Below are positions 39,627-50,191 of a DNA stretch of 64,000 nucleotides, piece by piece. The notes beneath the pieces are model-generated. The model saw only the letters and a program-made list of their open reading frames with translations, did not search any database and had not been told where the DNA came from. The position numbers and the translations under genes were made by a program. The DNA is taken from assembly GCF_937770335.1 (NCBI RefSeq), contig NZ_CALJHY010000009.1:62001-126000 (forward strand). The letters run 5' to 3'. The first letter of the stretch is position 1, and each line of letters opens with the position of its first letter. The stretch is from an uncultured Glaciecola sp. GTDB taxonomy: Bacteria; Pseudomonadota; Gammaproteobacteria; Enterobacterales; Alteromonadaceae.

Positions 39627-40595
39627 TTACTTGTAATAGCTCTTACAAGCCAGCACTTCATTTTTTGAACCTAGTAGCGTCGGTACACGCTGATGGATCT
39701 CTTCTGGCATAACTTCCATGATGCGGCCATTGCCTGTATCAGCTAAACCACCGGCTTGTTCCATTAGGAAAGCCATTGGATTTGCTTCATAAAGTAGACG
39801 CAATTTACCCGGCATTTTTGGATTACGCTTATCAAAAGGATATGCAAAAATACCACCTCGGCATAGCACTCGGTGAATATCGCCTACCATTGCTGCCACC
39901 CAACGCATATTGTAGTCTTTTTCTCGTGGCCCATCTTCACCGGCAAGAAGATCTTTCACATACTGCTGGATTGGCTCCTCCCAATGACGTTGATTCGATG
40001 CATTGATAGCAAACTCTGCTGTATCTTCCGGCACTTTGACGTTGGCTTGGGTTAAAAGAAAGCCACCATGCGTTTTATCTAGTGTATATAAATGAGTACC
40101 GCGTCCTGTAGTCATAGCTAACATTGTTGAAGGGCCATACAGCACATATCCGGCGGCAACTATTTGCGTGCCAGGCTGAAGAAATGCCGATGGGTCATCA
40201 GGCTTCATCCACTGCGGGGCATGCGTAATAGAAAATATCGTACCTATTAAGCTATTAATTTCAGTATTTGATGAACCGTCTAATGGGTCAAAACTAACCA
40301 AATAATTCCCATCTGGATTACATGGAACAACGGTGTCTTCTTCTTCTGAGGATATAGCCTTGACGTAACCCGACTCTCGTAATGTATCTTTCAGTATTTG
40401 ATTAGAAATAACATCTAATTTTTTTTGCGTTTCGCCTTGCACGTTTTCAGACAAGGTAGAACCAAGCACACCGGCCAAAGCACCTTGGCTTACACGGAAA
40501 GAGATTTCCTTACAAGCGGCTAAGATAGTACGAATTAAAAGAATAAGTTCGAGTGGTGCACCATCCTGTTGAAGCTGGGAGTTTAAGCGTTTCAT
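39627..40595 (-). CDS. fbp: Fructose-1,6-bisphosphatase class I
   Basis: A 322-residue class I FBPase, converting fructose-1,6-bisphosphate to fructose-6-phosphate in gluconeogenesis. The metal and substrate motif DPLDGSSN is intact, preceded by SSEEE (metal-binding acidic residues) and followed by the conserved [14 protein letters not shown] and MEQAGG segments. Divergent from mpl across a 244-base region, the same arrangement as in E. coli. Confidence 0.96.
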   Translation of the reverse strand: MKRLNSQLQQDGAPLELILLIRTILAACKEISFRVSQGALAGVLGSTLSENVQGETQKKLDVISNQILKDTLRESGYVKAISSEEEDTVVPCNPDGNYLVSFDPLDGSSNTEINSLIGTIFSITHAPQWMKPDDPSAFLQPGTQIVAAGYVLYGPSTMLAMTTGRGTHLYTLDKTHGGFLLTQANVKVPEDTAEFAINASNQRHWEEPIQQYVKDLLAGEDGPREKDYNMRWVAAMVGDIHRVLCRGGIFAYPFDKRNPKMPGKLRLLYEANPMAFLMEQAGGLADTGNGRIMEVMPEEIHQRVPTLLGSKNEVLACKSYYK

Positions 40596-40839
40596 GTTAC
40601 CAAGTGTTCCTTAGATATAAGACCAAAACGGTTATAATGCGCATATTGCACAAACTATTTATGCATAATGCACATCCGTGTGTTACTTGGTTAAGAATTG
40701 TAACTGGGAAGTGTTTAAATTGCGACCTTGTTGTTGCAAAGCAAGTTGTTAGGTATCTTATTTTTACATTTCCTGCTGTTGCATTTCGCAATGTTTTGAT
40801 ACAGTTAGTATAACAACAACAATACAAATTAATTAAAAC

Positions 40840-42210
40840 ATGCACGTACATATATTGGGCATATGCGGTAGTTTTATGGGTGGTATAGCGGCAATTGCGA
40901 AGTCACTTGGACACAAGGTGACTGGGTCAGACACGAACGTTTATCCTCCAATGAGCACTCAACTAGAACAATTAGGTATTGAATTAACAGCTGGTTTTGA
41001 CACTCAGCAATTCGATCCTATTCCTGACATAGTTATTATCGGCAACGCGATGTCACGAGGTAATTCGGCCGTTGAATACGTACTTGACCGGAATCTACCT
41101 TACACTAGCGGCCCCCAATGGTTATTGGAGAATTTACTAGCTAAGCGTTGGGTTATTGCTGCTTCAGGTACACATGGTAAAACCACAACATCCAGCATGA
41201 TAGCTTGGATACTTGAAGATATAGGTCTTAATCCCGGTTTTTTAATTGGTGGCGTACCAGAGAATTTTGGGGTTTCAGCGCGTATCGGCGAATCTCCCTT
41301 CTTTGTGATTGAAGCGGACGAATACGATTCTGCTTTTTTCGACAAGCGCTCTAAATTTGTGCATTATCGCCCTAGAACATTAGTTATGAACAATCTTGAA
41401 TTTGATCATGCTGATATCTTTGAAAACTTAGATGCCATTAAAAAGCAATTCCACCATTTAGTGCGCTGTGTTCCTTCCAACGGACTCATCATTTCCCCTA
41501 TTGATGACGCTAATTTAGAGGATGTATTACATAAAGGCTGCTGGAGTGATACGCAAAAAGCAGGGGATACCGATACTTGTGATTGGCGGGCCCAATTAAT
41601 TAATCCAGACGGTAGTCAATTTAATGTATTGCAGAATAATGAAATAGTCGGCTGCGTAAATTGGGGCCTCATAGGCGACCACAATGTCAGCAATGCAATC
41701 ATGGCGATTGCAGCAGCGCATCATGCTGGCGTGCAAACAATCGATGCCATTGACGCATTAGCGCGCTTCAAAAATGTAAAAAAACGAATGGAAGTGAAGG
41801 GGCAAGTAGCCGACATTACAGTTTATGACGACTTTGCTCATCATCCAACTGCAATTCAAACAACCTTAGCAGGGCTTAGAAATAAGGTTGGCGATGCCAA
41901 AATTATTGCCATACTTGAACCGCGCTCAAACACCATGAAAATGGGCGTGCATAAAGAAACCTTAGCGAAGTCTTGGCAGCAAGCCAATGAAGTATTTTTA
42001 TTTGAACCTGAAAATGTCGATTGGTCAATGCAAGAATTGGTCATAAATAGTATTGCCCCCTTACGTTTATATAAAGACACCCGAGATATTGTTGAAGCCG
42101 TTGTTGAACAGGCGCAACCAGGCGACCAGATTTTGGTGATGAGCAACGGCAGTTTCAATGACATTCATCAAAGCTTGTTAACTGCGCTAACGAAAAAGTT
42201 TAAGGATTAG
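40840..42210 (+). CDS. mpl: UDP-N-acetylmuramate:L-Ala-gamma-D-Glu-meso-DAP ligase
   Basis: Mpl, 456 residues, attaches recycled murein tripeptide to UDP-MurNAc. It opens with the Mur-ligase Rossmann segment HILGICGSFMGG and has the ATP loop GTHGKTTT (about 110-117), followed by NNLEFDHADIF and the C-terminal DDFAHHPTAI and EPRSNTMK motifs typical of Mpl. It acts in the cytoplasm in cell-wall recycling. Divergently transcribed from fbp. Confidence 0.96.
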   Translation: MHVHILGICGSFMGGIAAIAKSLGHKVTGSDTNVYPPMSTQLEQLGIELTAGFDTQQFDPIPDIVIIGNAMSRGNSAVEYVLDRNLPYTSGPQWLLENLLAKRWVIAASGTHGKTTTSSMIAWILEDIGLNPGFLIGGVPENFGVSARIGESPFFVIEADEYDSAFFDKRSKFVHYRPRTLVMNNLEFDHADIFENLDAIKKQFHHLVRCVPSNGLIISPIDDANLEDVLHKGCWSDTQKAGDTDTCDWRAQLINPDGSQFNVLQNNEIVGCVNWGLIGDHNVSNAIMAIAAAHHAGVQTIDAIDALARFKNVKKRMEVKGQVADITVYDDFAHHPTAIQTTLAGLRNKVGDAKIIAILEPRSNTMKMGVHKETLAKSWQQANEVFLFEPENVDWSMQELVINSIAPLRLYKDTRDIVEAVVEQAQPGDQILVMSNGSFNDIHQSLLTALTKKFKD

Positions 42211-42317
42211 TGTTGATTAAAAACTAGTAGAACGTCGAGTGCGATAGCAAAAAAAACGGCTATTCGCTCGCCATTTAAAATAAATAACCTTTTAAAAATC
42301 ACGACAAGAGACGAATT

Positions 42318-43097
42318 ATGAAAAAATTATTGATTGCTTCTACCCTACTCGCAGTTAGTTCAATGCAACAAGCACATGCTTGGGGACAAACTGGCCATCG
42401 CGTTACGGGAGCCATAGCTGAGCAATATTTAACGGATGAAGCGAAAGCGGCAATTAAACAATTACTGCCAAACGAGAGTCTTGCGGAGGCATCAACCTAT
42501 GCAGATGAGATGCGCTCGAACCCGAACGAATTTTGGCAAAAAGAAGCGCGTCCATATCATTATGTAACCGTGCCAGAAGGTAAGCATTATCATGAAGTCG
42601 GTGCGCCTGAAGAAGGTGATGCTTTTACTGCCTTGCAAAAATTTTCAAAAATTGTAAAAGATGTAACTGCTCCGCTCGAAGAACGCCAGCGCGCTCTGCG
42701 ATTCATTGTGCACATCATTGGTGATTTACATCAACCATTGCATGCTGGAAACGGCATCGATAAGGGGGGTAATGATGTAAAGCTTGAGTTTTTCTGGGAT
42801 GACTCTAACTTGCATCGCGTTTGGGATTCAGGATTAATTGATAGGCGTCAATTGTCTTTCACCGAATGGACTCAATGGTTAAGTGAAAAAATTACGCCCG
42901 AGCAGGCTGCTGCTTGGAACATAATCGATCCGCTAGTTTATATTGCAGAAAGTGCTGTGATTCGTGACACGATTTATCCTGAGACAGAACGCCTAAGTTA
43001 TGATTATTTATACCAACATTTACCAACAGCGACGAAAAGATTACAAGAAGGTGGCGTGCGTATTGCGGCACATTTGAACGACTTATTTAAGCAGTAA
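42318..43097 (+). CDS. Secreted S1/P1-type nuclease
   Basis: A 259-residue exported nuclease of the S1/P1 (zinc-dependent phospholipase C-like) fold. A signal peptide (1-21, cut after AHA) leaves Trp as the first mature residue, as required because the N-terminal Trp binds zinc in this family. Further ligands are visible: WGQTGHR, YADEMRS, YHYVTVP, HIIGDLHQPLHAG and NLHRVWD. It would degrade single-stranded DNA/RNA outside the cytoplasm, perhaps for nucleotide and phosphate scavenging (inference). AGAGACGA precedes the ATG. Confidence 0.92.
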   Translation: MKKLLIASTLLAVSSMQQAHAWGQTGHRVTGAIAEQYLTDEAKAAIKQLLPNESLAEASTYADEMRSNPNEFWQKEARPYHYVTVPEGKHYHEVGAPEEGDAFTALQKFSKIVKDVTAPLEERQRALRFIVHIIGDLHQPLHAGNGIDKGGNDVKLEFFWDDSNLHRVWDSGLIDRRQLSFTEWTQWLSEKITPEQAAAWNIIDPLVYIAESAVIRDTIYPETERLSYDYLYQHLPTATKRLQEGGVRIAAHLNDLFKQ

Positions 43098-43117
43098 ACT
43101 CATAAATGCATATTATG

Positions 43118-43154
43118 AAAAGGGAGCAAGCGTCGAATAACTTGCTCCCTTTTT
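43118..43154. terminator. Bidirectional terminator between the S1/P1 nuclease gene and rraA
   Basis: AAAAGGGAGCAAG (43118-43130) and CTTGCTCCCTTTT (43141-43153) form a 13-bp stem with a ten-base loop. The flanking A- and T-runs serve both converging genes. Confidence 0.88.
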
Positions 43155-43157
43155 AAT

Positions 43158-43643
43158 TCAATCTATGTCTAAAGCTTCAGGCGAGAGAATAATGCCTGTC
43201 CCGTCGGCGTAAATATGGTCCTCCGGTAGAAAAGTAACTCCTGCAAAATTCACCGCAATATCAAGGTCACCAACTTCTCGACTTTCTGAATTCACTGGAA
43301 TGGCAGTTAATGCATGAATACCTATATCGCAATCTTCGAGCACATTAATTTCTCGCACACTGCCATAACAAACAATACCTTCCCAGCCATTTTCAGCTGC
43401 CATCTGTGCATTATATGCGTCAATTAAAGCGCGCCGAGTAGAGCCACCACCATCAATCAACAGTACCTTGCCTTCGCCTCTTGTGGCTAAAACTCTGTCA
43501 ACCAAACCTTTGTCTTCAAAACATTTGATGGTTGTGACTTCTCCACCATAAGAGTAGCGACCACCAAAACTGGTAAATATAGGGTCAAGTACATCAACAC
43601 TATCAGCGAATAAATCACATAAGTCAGAAGTATTGTATTCCAT
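43158..43643 (-). CDS. rraA: RraA, regulator of RNase E activity
   Basis: A 161-residue protein closely matching E. coli RraA, a trimer that binds RNase E and the degradosome and inhibits RNA decay. The start at 43643 gives [12 protein letters not shown], aligned with MKYDTSELCD, and AAGGA lies seven bases before it; the longer frame to 43721 is rejected. Segments [13 protein letters not shown] and [10 protein letters not shown] are conserved. The fold resembles that of aldolases, but the known role is regulatory. Confidence 0.93.
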   Translation of the reverse strand: MEYNTSDLCDLFADSVDVLDPIFTSFGGRYSYGGEVTTIKCFEDKGLVDRVLATRGEGKVLLIDGGGSTRRALIDAYNAQMAAENGWEGIVCYGSVREINVLEDCDIGIHALTAIPVNSESREVGDLDIAVNFAGVTFLPEDHIYADGTGIILSPEALDID

Positions 43644-43838
43644 AATATTCCTTAAACAGTTTTTATACCGTGTTTTTTGGGGATTTTTAAACAGATTTTT
43701 TATATTAGCACTTCTGACCATAGATGAAACACAAAAAAAGTTGAATGATTTTTGTCATATAGGTTTCTTTGTTCTGTCACTATTTGTTCACATTTGAAAC
43801 GTATCGTTAATCGTGTATTTGACTAATTGGAGAAAAGT

Positions 43839-44360
43839 ATGACACTACAGCGAATTACAAAGGTAGATACAGCCCTGTTTTATTGGTTCAATCGATATTC
43901 AAGTAATAGCAGTGCTATACATACTATTCGCGCCATTTCAAAAACGGGTGACGGTCATTTATATATATTTTTTGGTACATTACTATTCTGGTTGGACAGC
44001 AGCCATGGCGTCCTTTTCTTTTACACCGCTTTAATGGCATATGCACTAGAGATACCAATGTACTTAATTTTGAAGCAGTGTTTTAAGCGCAAACGGCCTA
44101 GCGCAAGACTGCTCAATTTTAATGCTCACATTACGCCCTCTGATAAATTTAGTTTGCCGTCAGGGCATACCGCAGCGGCATTTCTAATGGCAACTATTGT
44201 CAGTAGCTTTTATCCAACCTTTAGTATTATCGCTTTTAGCTGGGCCAGTTTAGTCGGGCTATCTCGTATTTTACTTGGTGTGCACTTTCCTTCCGATGTT
44301 GTTATTGGCGCTTTTTTAGGTGCGAGCATTGCGAGTATCAGCATGCTTATATTAACGTAA
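43839..44360 (+). CDS. PAP2 family membrane phosphatase
   Basis: A 173-residue PAP2 superfamily membrane protein. All three motifs are complete: KRKRP with the upstream Lys, LPSGHTAA with the catalytic His, and SRILLGVHFPSD with the second catalytic His and Asp. Five or so helices. It probably dephosphorylates a lipid phosphate or polyprenyl pyrophosphate on the outer face of the inner membrane. The ATG at 43839 has GGAG seven bases upstream. It is nine bases before the glycosyltransferase gene, indicating an operon. Confidence 0.9.
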   Translation: MTLQRITKVDTALFYWFNRYSSNSSAIHTIRAISKTGDGHLYIFFGTLLFWLDSSHGVLFFYTALMAYALEIPMYLILKQCFKRKRPSARLLNFNAHITPSDKFSLPSGHTAAAFLMATIVSSFYPTFSIIAFSWASLVGLSRILLGVHFPSDVVIGAFLGASIASISMLILT

Positions 44361-44369
44361 GGTCTATTG

Positions 44370-45470
44370 ATGAAAATTCTTTATGGTGTGCAAGGAACCG
44401 GAAATGGTCACATTTCGAGAGCTCGGCTTATGGCTGAAGTTTTTAGTCAACGGGCGGATGTGCAAGTTGACTACTTTTTTTCAGGGCGGGATACCGATGC
44501 CTATTTTGATATGCATATATTTGCTCAATATCAAACCAAACGTGGCTTGTCATTTGTTACACAAGGCGGTGCTGTACATCGATTTAAAACCATTAAAAAT
44601 GCAAAACTAGTCGAATTTGTGCGCGACGTAAGACAATTAGACCTCAGTGCGTATGACCTCGTGCTAAATGATTTTGAACCCATATCAGCATGGGCTGCAA
44701 AAAATCAACATATTCCCTCACTTTCAATTAGCCATCAGGCAGCATTCAACTATCCAGTGCCAACCGAGGCCCAAAGTCTTGTCGATAAATGGCTTACCCG
44801 CCATTTCGCCCCTACCCAATATGCATTAGGTGTGCATTGGTATCACTTCAATCAGGCCATTATTCCGCCCTTTGTGCCAAAGGGACTATCTACAAGAACC
44901 GTGCCCTATCCTAAGAAAGAAAAAAACACCGATTTCACGCTAGTCTACCTGCCATTCGAAGACCAACAACAAATTCAGCAAGTATTGCAGCCGCTGAGTG
45001 AAAATCGCTTTTATTGCTATCACCCTAAAGTTCAGCACCCATATATTCAACAAAACATTCACTGGTTTCCACCATCGAAAAGTGGTTTTCATCAAGCGCT
45101 ATCGGCCTGTACGAAAGTGATAGCTAATGGAGGATTTGAATTGGCGACGGAGTGCTTAAGTTTAGGTAAAGCAATACTGGTGAAGCCGTTAACTGGACAA
45201 TATGAGCAATACTCAAACGCACTGATGCTTCGTCAACTGGGTATTTCAGATACATTATTTCACTTAAATACCGACGATATTGAAGAATGGTTGAACAATT
45301 ATAAGGCAACAAAAATTAGCTTCCCAAGCAACGTTGACTGCTTCATCGACTGGATTGTTGCTGGCAAGTGGTCCGACACCGAGACGATATGCCAGCAGCT
45401 TTGGCAACAAGTTGAATTTCCAGACGAAGTAGGCAAAAAACTCAGTAAGGTAAGTCGCATAAGTATTTAG
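44370..45470 (+). CDS. MJ1255/VC2487 family glycosyltransferase
   Basis: A 366-residue GT-B-fold protein of the MJ1255/VC2487 family, related to GT28 (MurG-like) transferases. The opening KILYGVQGTGNGHISRARLMAE contains the GxGHxxR-type glycine loop; the C-terminal half has VIANGGFELATECLSLGKAILVKP, the donor-nucleotide binding pattern, and YEQYSNALML. Donor and acceptor are unknown. The ATG follows an AAGG site; a TTG three bases earlier is in frame but not needed. Coupled to the PAP2 gene. Confidence 0.83.
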   Translation: MKILYGVQGTGNGHISRARLMAEVFSQRADVQVDYFFSGRDTDAYFDMHIFAQYQTKRGLSFVTQGGAVHRFKTIKNAKLVEFVRDVRQLDLSAYDLVLNDFEPISAWAAKNQHIPSLSISHQAAFNYPVPTEAQSLVDKWLTRHFAPTQYALGVHWYHFNQAIIPPFVPKGLSTRTVPYPKKEKNTDFTLVYLPFEDQQQIQQVLQPLSENRFYCYHPKVQHPYIQQNIHWFPPSKSGFHQALSACTKVIANGGFELATECLSLGKAILVKPLTGQYEQYSNALMLRQLGISDTLFHLNTDDIEEWLNNYKATKISFPSNVDCFIDWIVAGKWSDTETICQQLWQQVEFPDEVGKKLSKVSRISI

Positions 45471-45544
45471 CTCAAGGCCTAGAAAGAGATTGCATTTTTA
45501 GCCATTGCAGTGCAATGTTAAGCGCATATTAAGCTAGTTGTATT

Positions 45545-45718
45545 ATGTCCATGAATCGAATGTCAAAAATGGTGCTTTGCATAGCGCTGACCCTATTTTT
45601 ATGTGCCTGTGGCCAAACCGGCCCGTTGTTCATTCCTGAGCCAGCACCCAGTAATGAGGAAGCACCTGCGGCCGTAGCCGAAAATCCTGAACAATTGAAC
45701 ACTAAAGAAGGTCAATAA
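45545..45718 (+). CDS. lptM: LptM small lipoprotein (formerly YifL)
   Basis: A 57-residue lipoprotein: short basic N-terminus, hydrophobic segment, lipobox LCAC with acylated Cys22, then CGQTGPLFIPEP, which matches the invariant CGxxGPLYxP start of mature LptM/YifL, and a Pro/Glu/Ala-rich tail. LptM assists disulfide maturation of the LptD/E LPS translocon. It ends one base before the lysA ATG. Position upstream of lysA/dapF is the normal one in gammaproteobacteria. Three ATGs (45545, 45551, 45560) could start it. Confidence 0.9.
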   Translation: MSMNRMSKMVLCIALTLFLCACGQTGPLFIPEPAPSNEEAPAAVAENPEQLNTKEGQ

Positions 45719-45719
45719 A

Positions 45720-46970
45720 ATGGATTTTTTCTCTTATAAAGACAATCAACTTTTTGCTGAAGACGTGGCTGTTGCTGATATTGCAAAAGCACACGGTACA
45801 CCACTATATATTTACTCAAGAGCCACAATTGAACGCCATTGGCATGCCTTTAATAACGCTGTTGCTAATCATGATCATCTTATTTGCTATGCGGTTAAAG
45901 CCAACTCTAACTTAGGTGTTTTGTCTGTGTTGGCTAAATTAGGCTCAGGCTTTGATATTGTCAGCAAAGGTGAGCTTTCACGTGTTATTGAAGCTGGTGG
46001 TGACACAACCAAAGTCGTGTTTTCAGGCGTAGGTAAAACATCGGGTGAAATTCGTTTCGCCCTTCAGCAAAACATCATGTGTTTTAATGTGGAATCTGAT
46101 GCGGAGCTCGATCGTATTAACTACGTGGCGGGTGAACTTGGTGTTAAAGCACCTATTTCAATTCGAATTAATCCTGATGTAGACGCAAAAACCCATCCGT
46201 ATATTTCTACTGGTTTAAAAGCAAATAAATTCGGAATTGCACGTGATGATGCACTACGTGTATATAAACGTGCTGCTGCAATGTCCAATCTAGATATAAA
46301 AGGAATGGACTGTCATATTGGGTCTCAGTTAACCGACATAACACCATTTGTTGACGCACTAGAACGTTTATTAGTGTTAGTAGATGAGCTAGCCGAACAT
46401 AATATCGTGATCTCGCACCTTGATGTTGGTGGCGGCTTAGGCGTGCCTTATAAAGACGAAACTCCTCCGCATCCAGATGAATATGCAGCGGCAATGAGTG
46501 CCAAAATGCAAGGTCGTGATCATCTCAAACTTATTTTAGAACCCGGTAGAGCCATCGCAGCGAATGCAGGTATTCTTATTACCGAAGTTGAGTTTCTAAA
46601 ACAAGGTGAAGAGAAAAACTTTGCTATTGTCGATGCCGCCATGAATGATTTATTGCGCCCTGCATTATATAGTGCGTGGCAAGCTATTATTCCGGTACAA
46701 CCACGACTTGATATTGCCACACAAAAATATGATGTTGTTGGCCCGGTTTGCGAGACCGGTGACTTTTTAGGTAAGGATCGAGACTTAGCGATTGTCCCTG
46801 GTGATTTTCTAGCAGTGAGAAGTGCTGGTGCTTATGGTTTTGTAATGGCGAGTAATTATAATAGTCGTTGCAGGCCTGCTGAGATCATGGTCGATAAAAC
46901 CGAGACAATTGTGGTTCGCGAAAGAGAAAAGCTAAAAGATCTCTGGAAAGGTGAACATAAAATTACGTAA
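45720..46970 (+). CDS. lysA: Diaminopimelate decarboxylase
   Basis: LysA, 416 residues, a PLP enzyme making L-lysine from meso-DAP. The PLP lysine is Lys60 in CYAVKANSN. Also seen are HIGSQL, DVGGGLGVPY (phosphate cup), EPGRAIAANAG and GPVCETGDFLGKDR with the active-site Cys. It is co-directional with lptM and dapF, so the same transcript would carry both the formation (DapF) and the use (LysA) of meso-DAP. Confidence 0.97.
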   Translation: MDFFSYKDNQLFAEDVAVADIAKAHGTPLYIYSRATIERHWHAFNNAVANHDHLICYAVKANSNLGVLSVLAKLGSGFDIVSKGELSRVIEAGGDTTKVVFSGVGKTSGEIRFALQQNIMCFNVESDAELDRINYVAGELGVKAPISIRINPDVDAKTHPYISTGLKANKFGIARDDALRVYKRAAAMSNLDIKGMDCHIGSQLTDITPFVDALERLLVLVDELAEHNIVISHLDVGGGLGVPYKDETPPHPDEYAAAMSAKMQGRDHLKLILEPGRAIAANAGILITEVEFLKQGEEKNFAIVDAAMNDLLRPALYSAWQAIIPVQPRLDIATQKYDVVGPVCETGDFLGKDRDLAIVPGDFLAVRSAGAYGFVMASNYNSRCRPAEIMVDKTETIVVREREKLKDLWKGEHKIT

Positions 46971-47022
46971 ATTAGGACCATAGATTTGGTCTTACACTCA
47001 TAATAATAATTATAAGAAGAAA

Positions 47023-47853
47023 ATGCTGTTAAACTTTTCTAAAATGCACGGGCTTGGCAATGACTTTGTGGTTGTCGATAACGTTACCCAAAATGTGTTT
47101 TTCTCAAAAGAGAAGATCCAACAGCTTGCTGATCGTAATTTTGGCATTGGCTTCGATCAACTTCTTATAGTAGAACCACCTTACGATCCAGACCAAGACT
47201 TCCATTATCGCATTTATAATGCAGACGGATCAGAAGTATCTCAATGTGGCAATGGCGCACGTTGTTTCGCTAAGTTTGTGAAGCAAAAAGGCTTAATTAA
47301 CCGCAATAAAATCATTGTCAGTACCAAAGCCGGTCGTATGGTGTTGTACCTTGAAAAAGACGGCAATGTATCAGTCAATATGGGGTGTCCAGTATTCACT
47401 CCCGAGCACATTCCCTTTAAAGCCAACAAACAAGAGAATATCTATATTATCCGCGATCAGGAGCATACCTTTTTCTGTGGGGTTGTATCCATGGGTAACC
47501 CACACTGCGTGCTCGAAGTCGACGATGTAGATAATTATGATGTAACCGGCATTGGCAGCATAATTGGTAATAACGAGCGTTTTCCAGAAGGCGTAAATGT
47601 TGGTTTTATGCAAGTTATTAGTCGCAGCGAGATAAAACTACGTGTATTTGAGCGCGGCAGCGGAGAGACTTTAGCCTGCGGTAGCGGCGCTTGTGCGGCC
47701 GTTGCAATAGGCATTATGCAAGACAAACTAGATAAAGAAGTGAATGTAACGCTTCCTGGTGGTAGACTGATAATAAAATGGCAAGGGGAAGACAGTCTAT
47801 TAAAAATGACGGGCCCCGCAGAACACATTTATGACGGACAAGTAACGCTATGA
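47023..47853 (+). CDS. dapF: Diaminopimelate epimerase
   Basis: DapF, 276 residues, interconverts LL- and meso-DAP for lysine and peptidoglycan. The catalytic cysteines are Cys75 (SQCGNGARC) and Cys219 ([10 protein letters not shown]); the opening [16 protein letters not shown] is typical. Its TAA overlaps the ATG of the following DUF484 gene. Cytoplasmic. Confidence 0.97.
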   Translation: MLLNFSKMHGLGNDFVVVDNVTQNVFFSKEKIQQLADRNFGIGFDQLLIVEPPYDPDQDFHYRIYNADGSEVSQCGNGARCFAKFVKQKGLINRNKIIVSTKAGRMVLYLEKDGNVSVNMGCPVFTPEHIPFKANKQENIYIIRDQEHTFFCGVVSMGNPHCVLEVDDVDNYDVTGIGSIIGNNERFPEGVNVGFMQVISRSEIKLRVFERGSGETLACGSGACAAVAIGIMQDKLDKEVNVTLPGGRLIIKWQGEDSLLKMTGPAEHIYDGQVTL

Positions 47854-48545
47854 ACAAATCAAGTGTTAAGGGAAATACCGCGCAAGCGATAGCACATGAC
47901 TACGCTTCAGAAACGGTCACGGAAGCAGAGGTACGTGAGTACATTCTGAATAACAAAGACTTCTTTGTTAAAAATCCGGATGTGGCTGAAAGAGTCCAAG
48001 TGCCACACAAGCAAAAGGGCACAGTGTCACTTGTTGAGCTTCAGGGGAGTCAGCTGCGCAAAAAAGTCCGCCAACTCAGCTTTAAACTTAGCCAACTCAT
48101 TTCAATTGCTAAGCAAAATGAACAAATCTATCGTGTGTATGCCGACCTAAATCTGCGCCTATTACGCTGCACTGATTTTGCTGAAATGCAATATACTATT
48201 GAAGAAACCTTGCAAGATGAACTCGATATGTCAGCCGCTGCGATTAAACCTTTTAAAGGTCTTTTTGCCTTACCTGAAATTCAACAACGTTTGTTTCTAG
48301 AAAAACGTTTTAAAGATACAGATTTCTTTTTTGGTCGTTTGAATCAGCATGAAAAGCAACTTTTGTTCGGCGATGGAATTGCTGAATCAGTTGCTCTAGT
48401 ACTACTAGGCGATAAACGCGACCTAGGCATATTAGCGATTGGTAGTGCCGACCCCATTCATTTTGAGCCCGACATGGACACGTTGTTAATAAAGCAACTT
48501 CAGGAGTTCCTGAATGTATCAATGCCTAAGTTACTTCATTATTAG
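47850..48545 (+). CDS. DUF484 family protein (GAF-like)
   Basis: A 231-residue protein of the DUF484 family, with N-terminal helical segment containing [18 protein letters not shown], a coiled coil near residues 60-95, and a C-terminal GAF-like domain (about 100-228). Function unknown; the gene is constantly found between dapF and xerC. Start overlaps the dapF stop. Confidence 0.9.
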   Translation: MNKSSVKGNTAQAIAHDYASETVTEAEVREYILNNKDFFVKNPDVAERVQVPHKQKGTVSLVELQGSQLRKKVRQLSFKLSQLISIAKQNEQIYRVYADLNLRLLRCTDFAEMQYTIEETLQDELDMSAAAIKPFKGLFALPEIQQRLFLEKRFKDTDFFFGRLNQHEKQLLFGDGIAESVALVLLGDKRDLGILAIGSADPIHFEPDMDTLLIKQLQEFLNVSMPKLLHY

Positions 48546-48557
48546 TAAAGGCTAATT

Positions 48558-49478
48558 TTGTTTAATGATTTGGCTGTAACGCAAAAAGTCCCTCCTCAAT
48601 TAGGCTCTTGGATTATCGACTTTATTCACCACATTCGTGTTGAACGCCAACTTTCCGAACTCACCTGTAAAAACTATCAACGTCAGATACTCAGTGCCCT
48701 AAACGACCTCAACATCAACGATTGGACAGAGCTGTCTCCTGATCATATAAAAATGATGTTGATGCACTGCAACAAAGCAAAACTGTCCACTCGTACCATC
48801 AATTTGCGGCTAAGTGTGTTGCGAAACTTTTGCGAATTTATGGTCACAAAAGAATATCTAACTAACAATCCAGTTGCCGCAATTCAGTCCTTAAAACAAT
48901 CAAAACCATTACCCAAACAATTGAATGTCGATGAAATGAACAGTTTACTCAATTTCGATACGACGGGATTTTTAGATATTCGAGACAAAGCGATGTTCGA
49001 ACTGCTATACGGCTGCGGCATGCGTTTATCAGAATTAACAGGGCTCGAATTGAAAGATATTTTAGCCGGTGATGAAGTAAGAGTTATTGGTAAAGGTAAT
49101 AAAGAGCGGCGTTTACCATTGGGTCGTCAGGCTAAAATTGCGGTTAACCTATGGATTGCTGAACGCAATAAATTGTTGCCTTCAGCAGACCAAAAAGCCT
49201 TATTTTTATCCAAGCGTAAAACCAGAATTTCAAACCGACAAGTACAAAATAGGCTTGACCATTGGGCTAAAAAACAAACCCTTTATCAACAAATTAGTCC
49301 ACACACACTGCGCCATTCGTTCGCAACTCACGTATTAGAATCTAGTAATGATTTACGAGGTGTTCAAGAATTATTAGGGCACGCGAACTTATCCACAACT
49401 CAAATCTATACTCATCTTAACTTTCAGCATCTTGCTCAAATTTATGACAAAGCACACCCGAGGGCGAAGAAGAAGTGA
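48558..49478 (+). CDS. xerC: Tyrosine recombinase XerC
   Basis: XerC, 306 residues, which with XerD resolves chromosome dimers at dif. The catalytic set is complete: Arg156, Lys179, His249, Arg252, His275 and nucleophile Tyr284. The N-terminal SAM-like DNA-binding domain covers about 15-110. The start is TTG at 48558 with AAAGG about eight bases upstream. Its stop overlaps the GTG of yigB (GTGA). Confidence 0.96.
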   Translation: MFNDLAVTQKVPPQLGSWIIDFIHHIRVERQLSELTCKNYQRQILSALNDLNINDWTELSPDHIKMMLMHCNKAKLSTRTINLRLSVLRNFCEFMVTKEYLTNNPVAAIQSLKQSKPLPKQLNVDEMNSLLNFDTTGFLDIRDKAMFELLYGCGMRLSELTGLELKDILAGDEVRVIGKGNKERRLPLGRQAKIAVNLWIAERNKLLPSADQKALFLSKRKTRISNRQVQNRLDHWAKKQTLYQQISPHTLRHSFATHVLESSNDLRGVQELLGHANLSTTQIYTHLNFQHLAQIYDKAHPRAKKK

Positions 49479-50191
49479 TTATTTACAAACCGACTCCTAA
49501 AATTAGCGCTATGACCTTCGATTTGGATGACACCTTATACGACAATTGGCCTTATATTATTGAAGCTGAAAAAGGCTTATTGAATTTTATTGCCAAAGCA
49601 TATCCAGATTCGTCTCACCTTAGTAGAGACGATTGGCAACAGTATAAACAGCAAGCATTGCGTAACGATCCTGAGTTGTTCTCAGATATGGGCGACTTAC
49701 GCCGAATCATCTTAACAAAGGGACTCGAGGGATCCGGTTACCGCGGTAAAGCACTGGCCGACGCCGTACAAACTTGTTTTGATTGGTTTTACTTTGAGCG
49801 CAGTAATTTTAAAGTAGGTGAAGCCCAATGCCAATTGCTGGCAAAACTAGCTGAACACCTACCGTTAGTTGCTATTACTAACGGTAATGTAAATACCCAA
49901 CAAATTGGGATAGATGGCTATTTTCAACATACATTCAAGGCCAGTCGTAAAAGCCCAATGAAGCCGCATGCTCATATGTTCGATCAAGCAGCCGCTTATC
50001 TCAACATAAGCCGCGGCAGCATCTTGCACGTAGGCGATAATTTGGAAAAGGATGTTTGGGGAGCAACTAACGCTGGTTTCTCTAGCGCTTGGTATGCTTG
50101 CGATAGACCAATGCAAATTGAGAACGAGTCCGTTCAAGTTCTACCTAACGTTGAAATTCATCAACTTGACGAGCTCTTAGCATTTATTTGA
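49475..50191 (+). CDS. yigB: HAD family phosphatase YigB
   Basis: A 238-residue HAD-IA hydrolase equivalent to E. coli YigB, which has FMN phosphatase activity. Motif [11 protein letters not shown], motif II AITNGN, the motif III Lys in KPHAHMF, and motif [12 protein letters not shown] are visible. The start is GTG overlapping the xerC stop. Last gene of the lptM-yigB block. Confidence 0.92.
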   Translation: MIIYKPTPKISAMTFDLDDTLYDNWPYIIEAEKGLLNFIAKAYPDSSHLSRDDWQQYKQQALRNDPELFSDMGDLRRIILTKGLEGSGYRGKALADAVQTCFDWFYFERSNFKVGEAQCQLLAKLAEHLPLVAITNGNVNTQQIGIDGYFQHTFKASRKSPMKPHAHMFDQAAAYLNISRGSILHVGDNLEKDVWGATNAGFSSAWYACDRPMQIENESVQVLPNVEIHQLDELLAFI

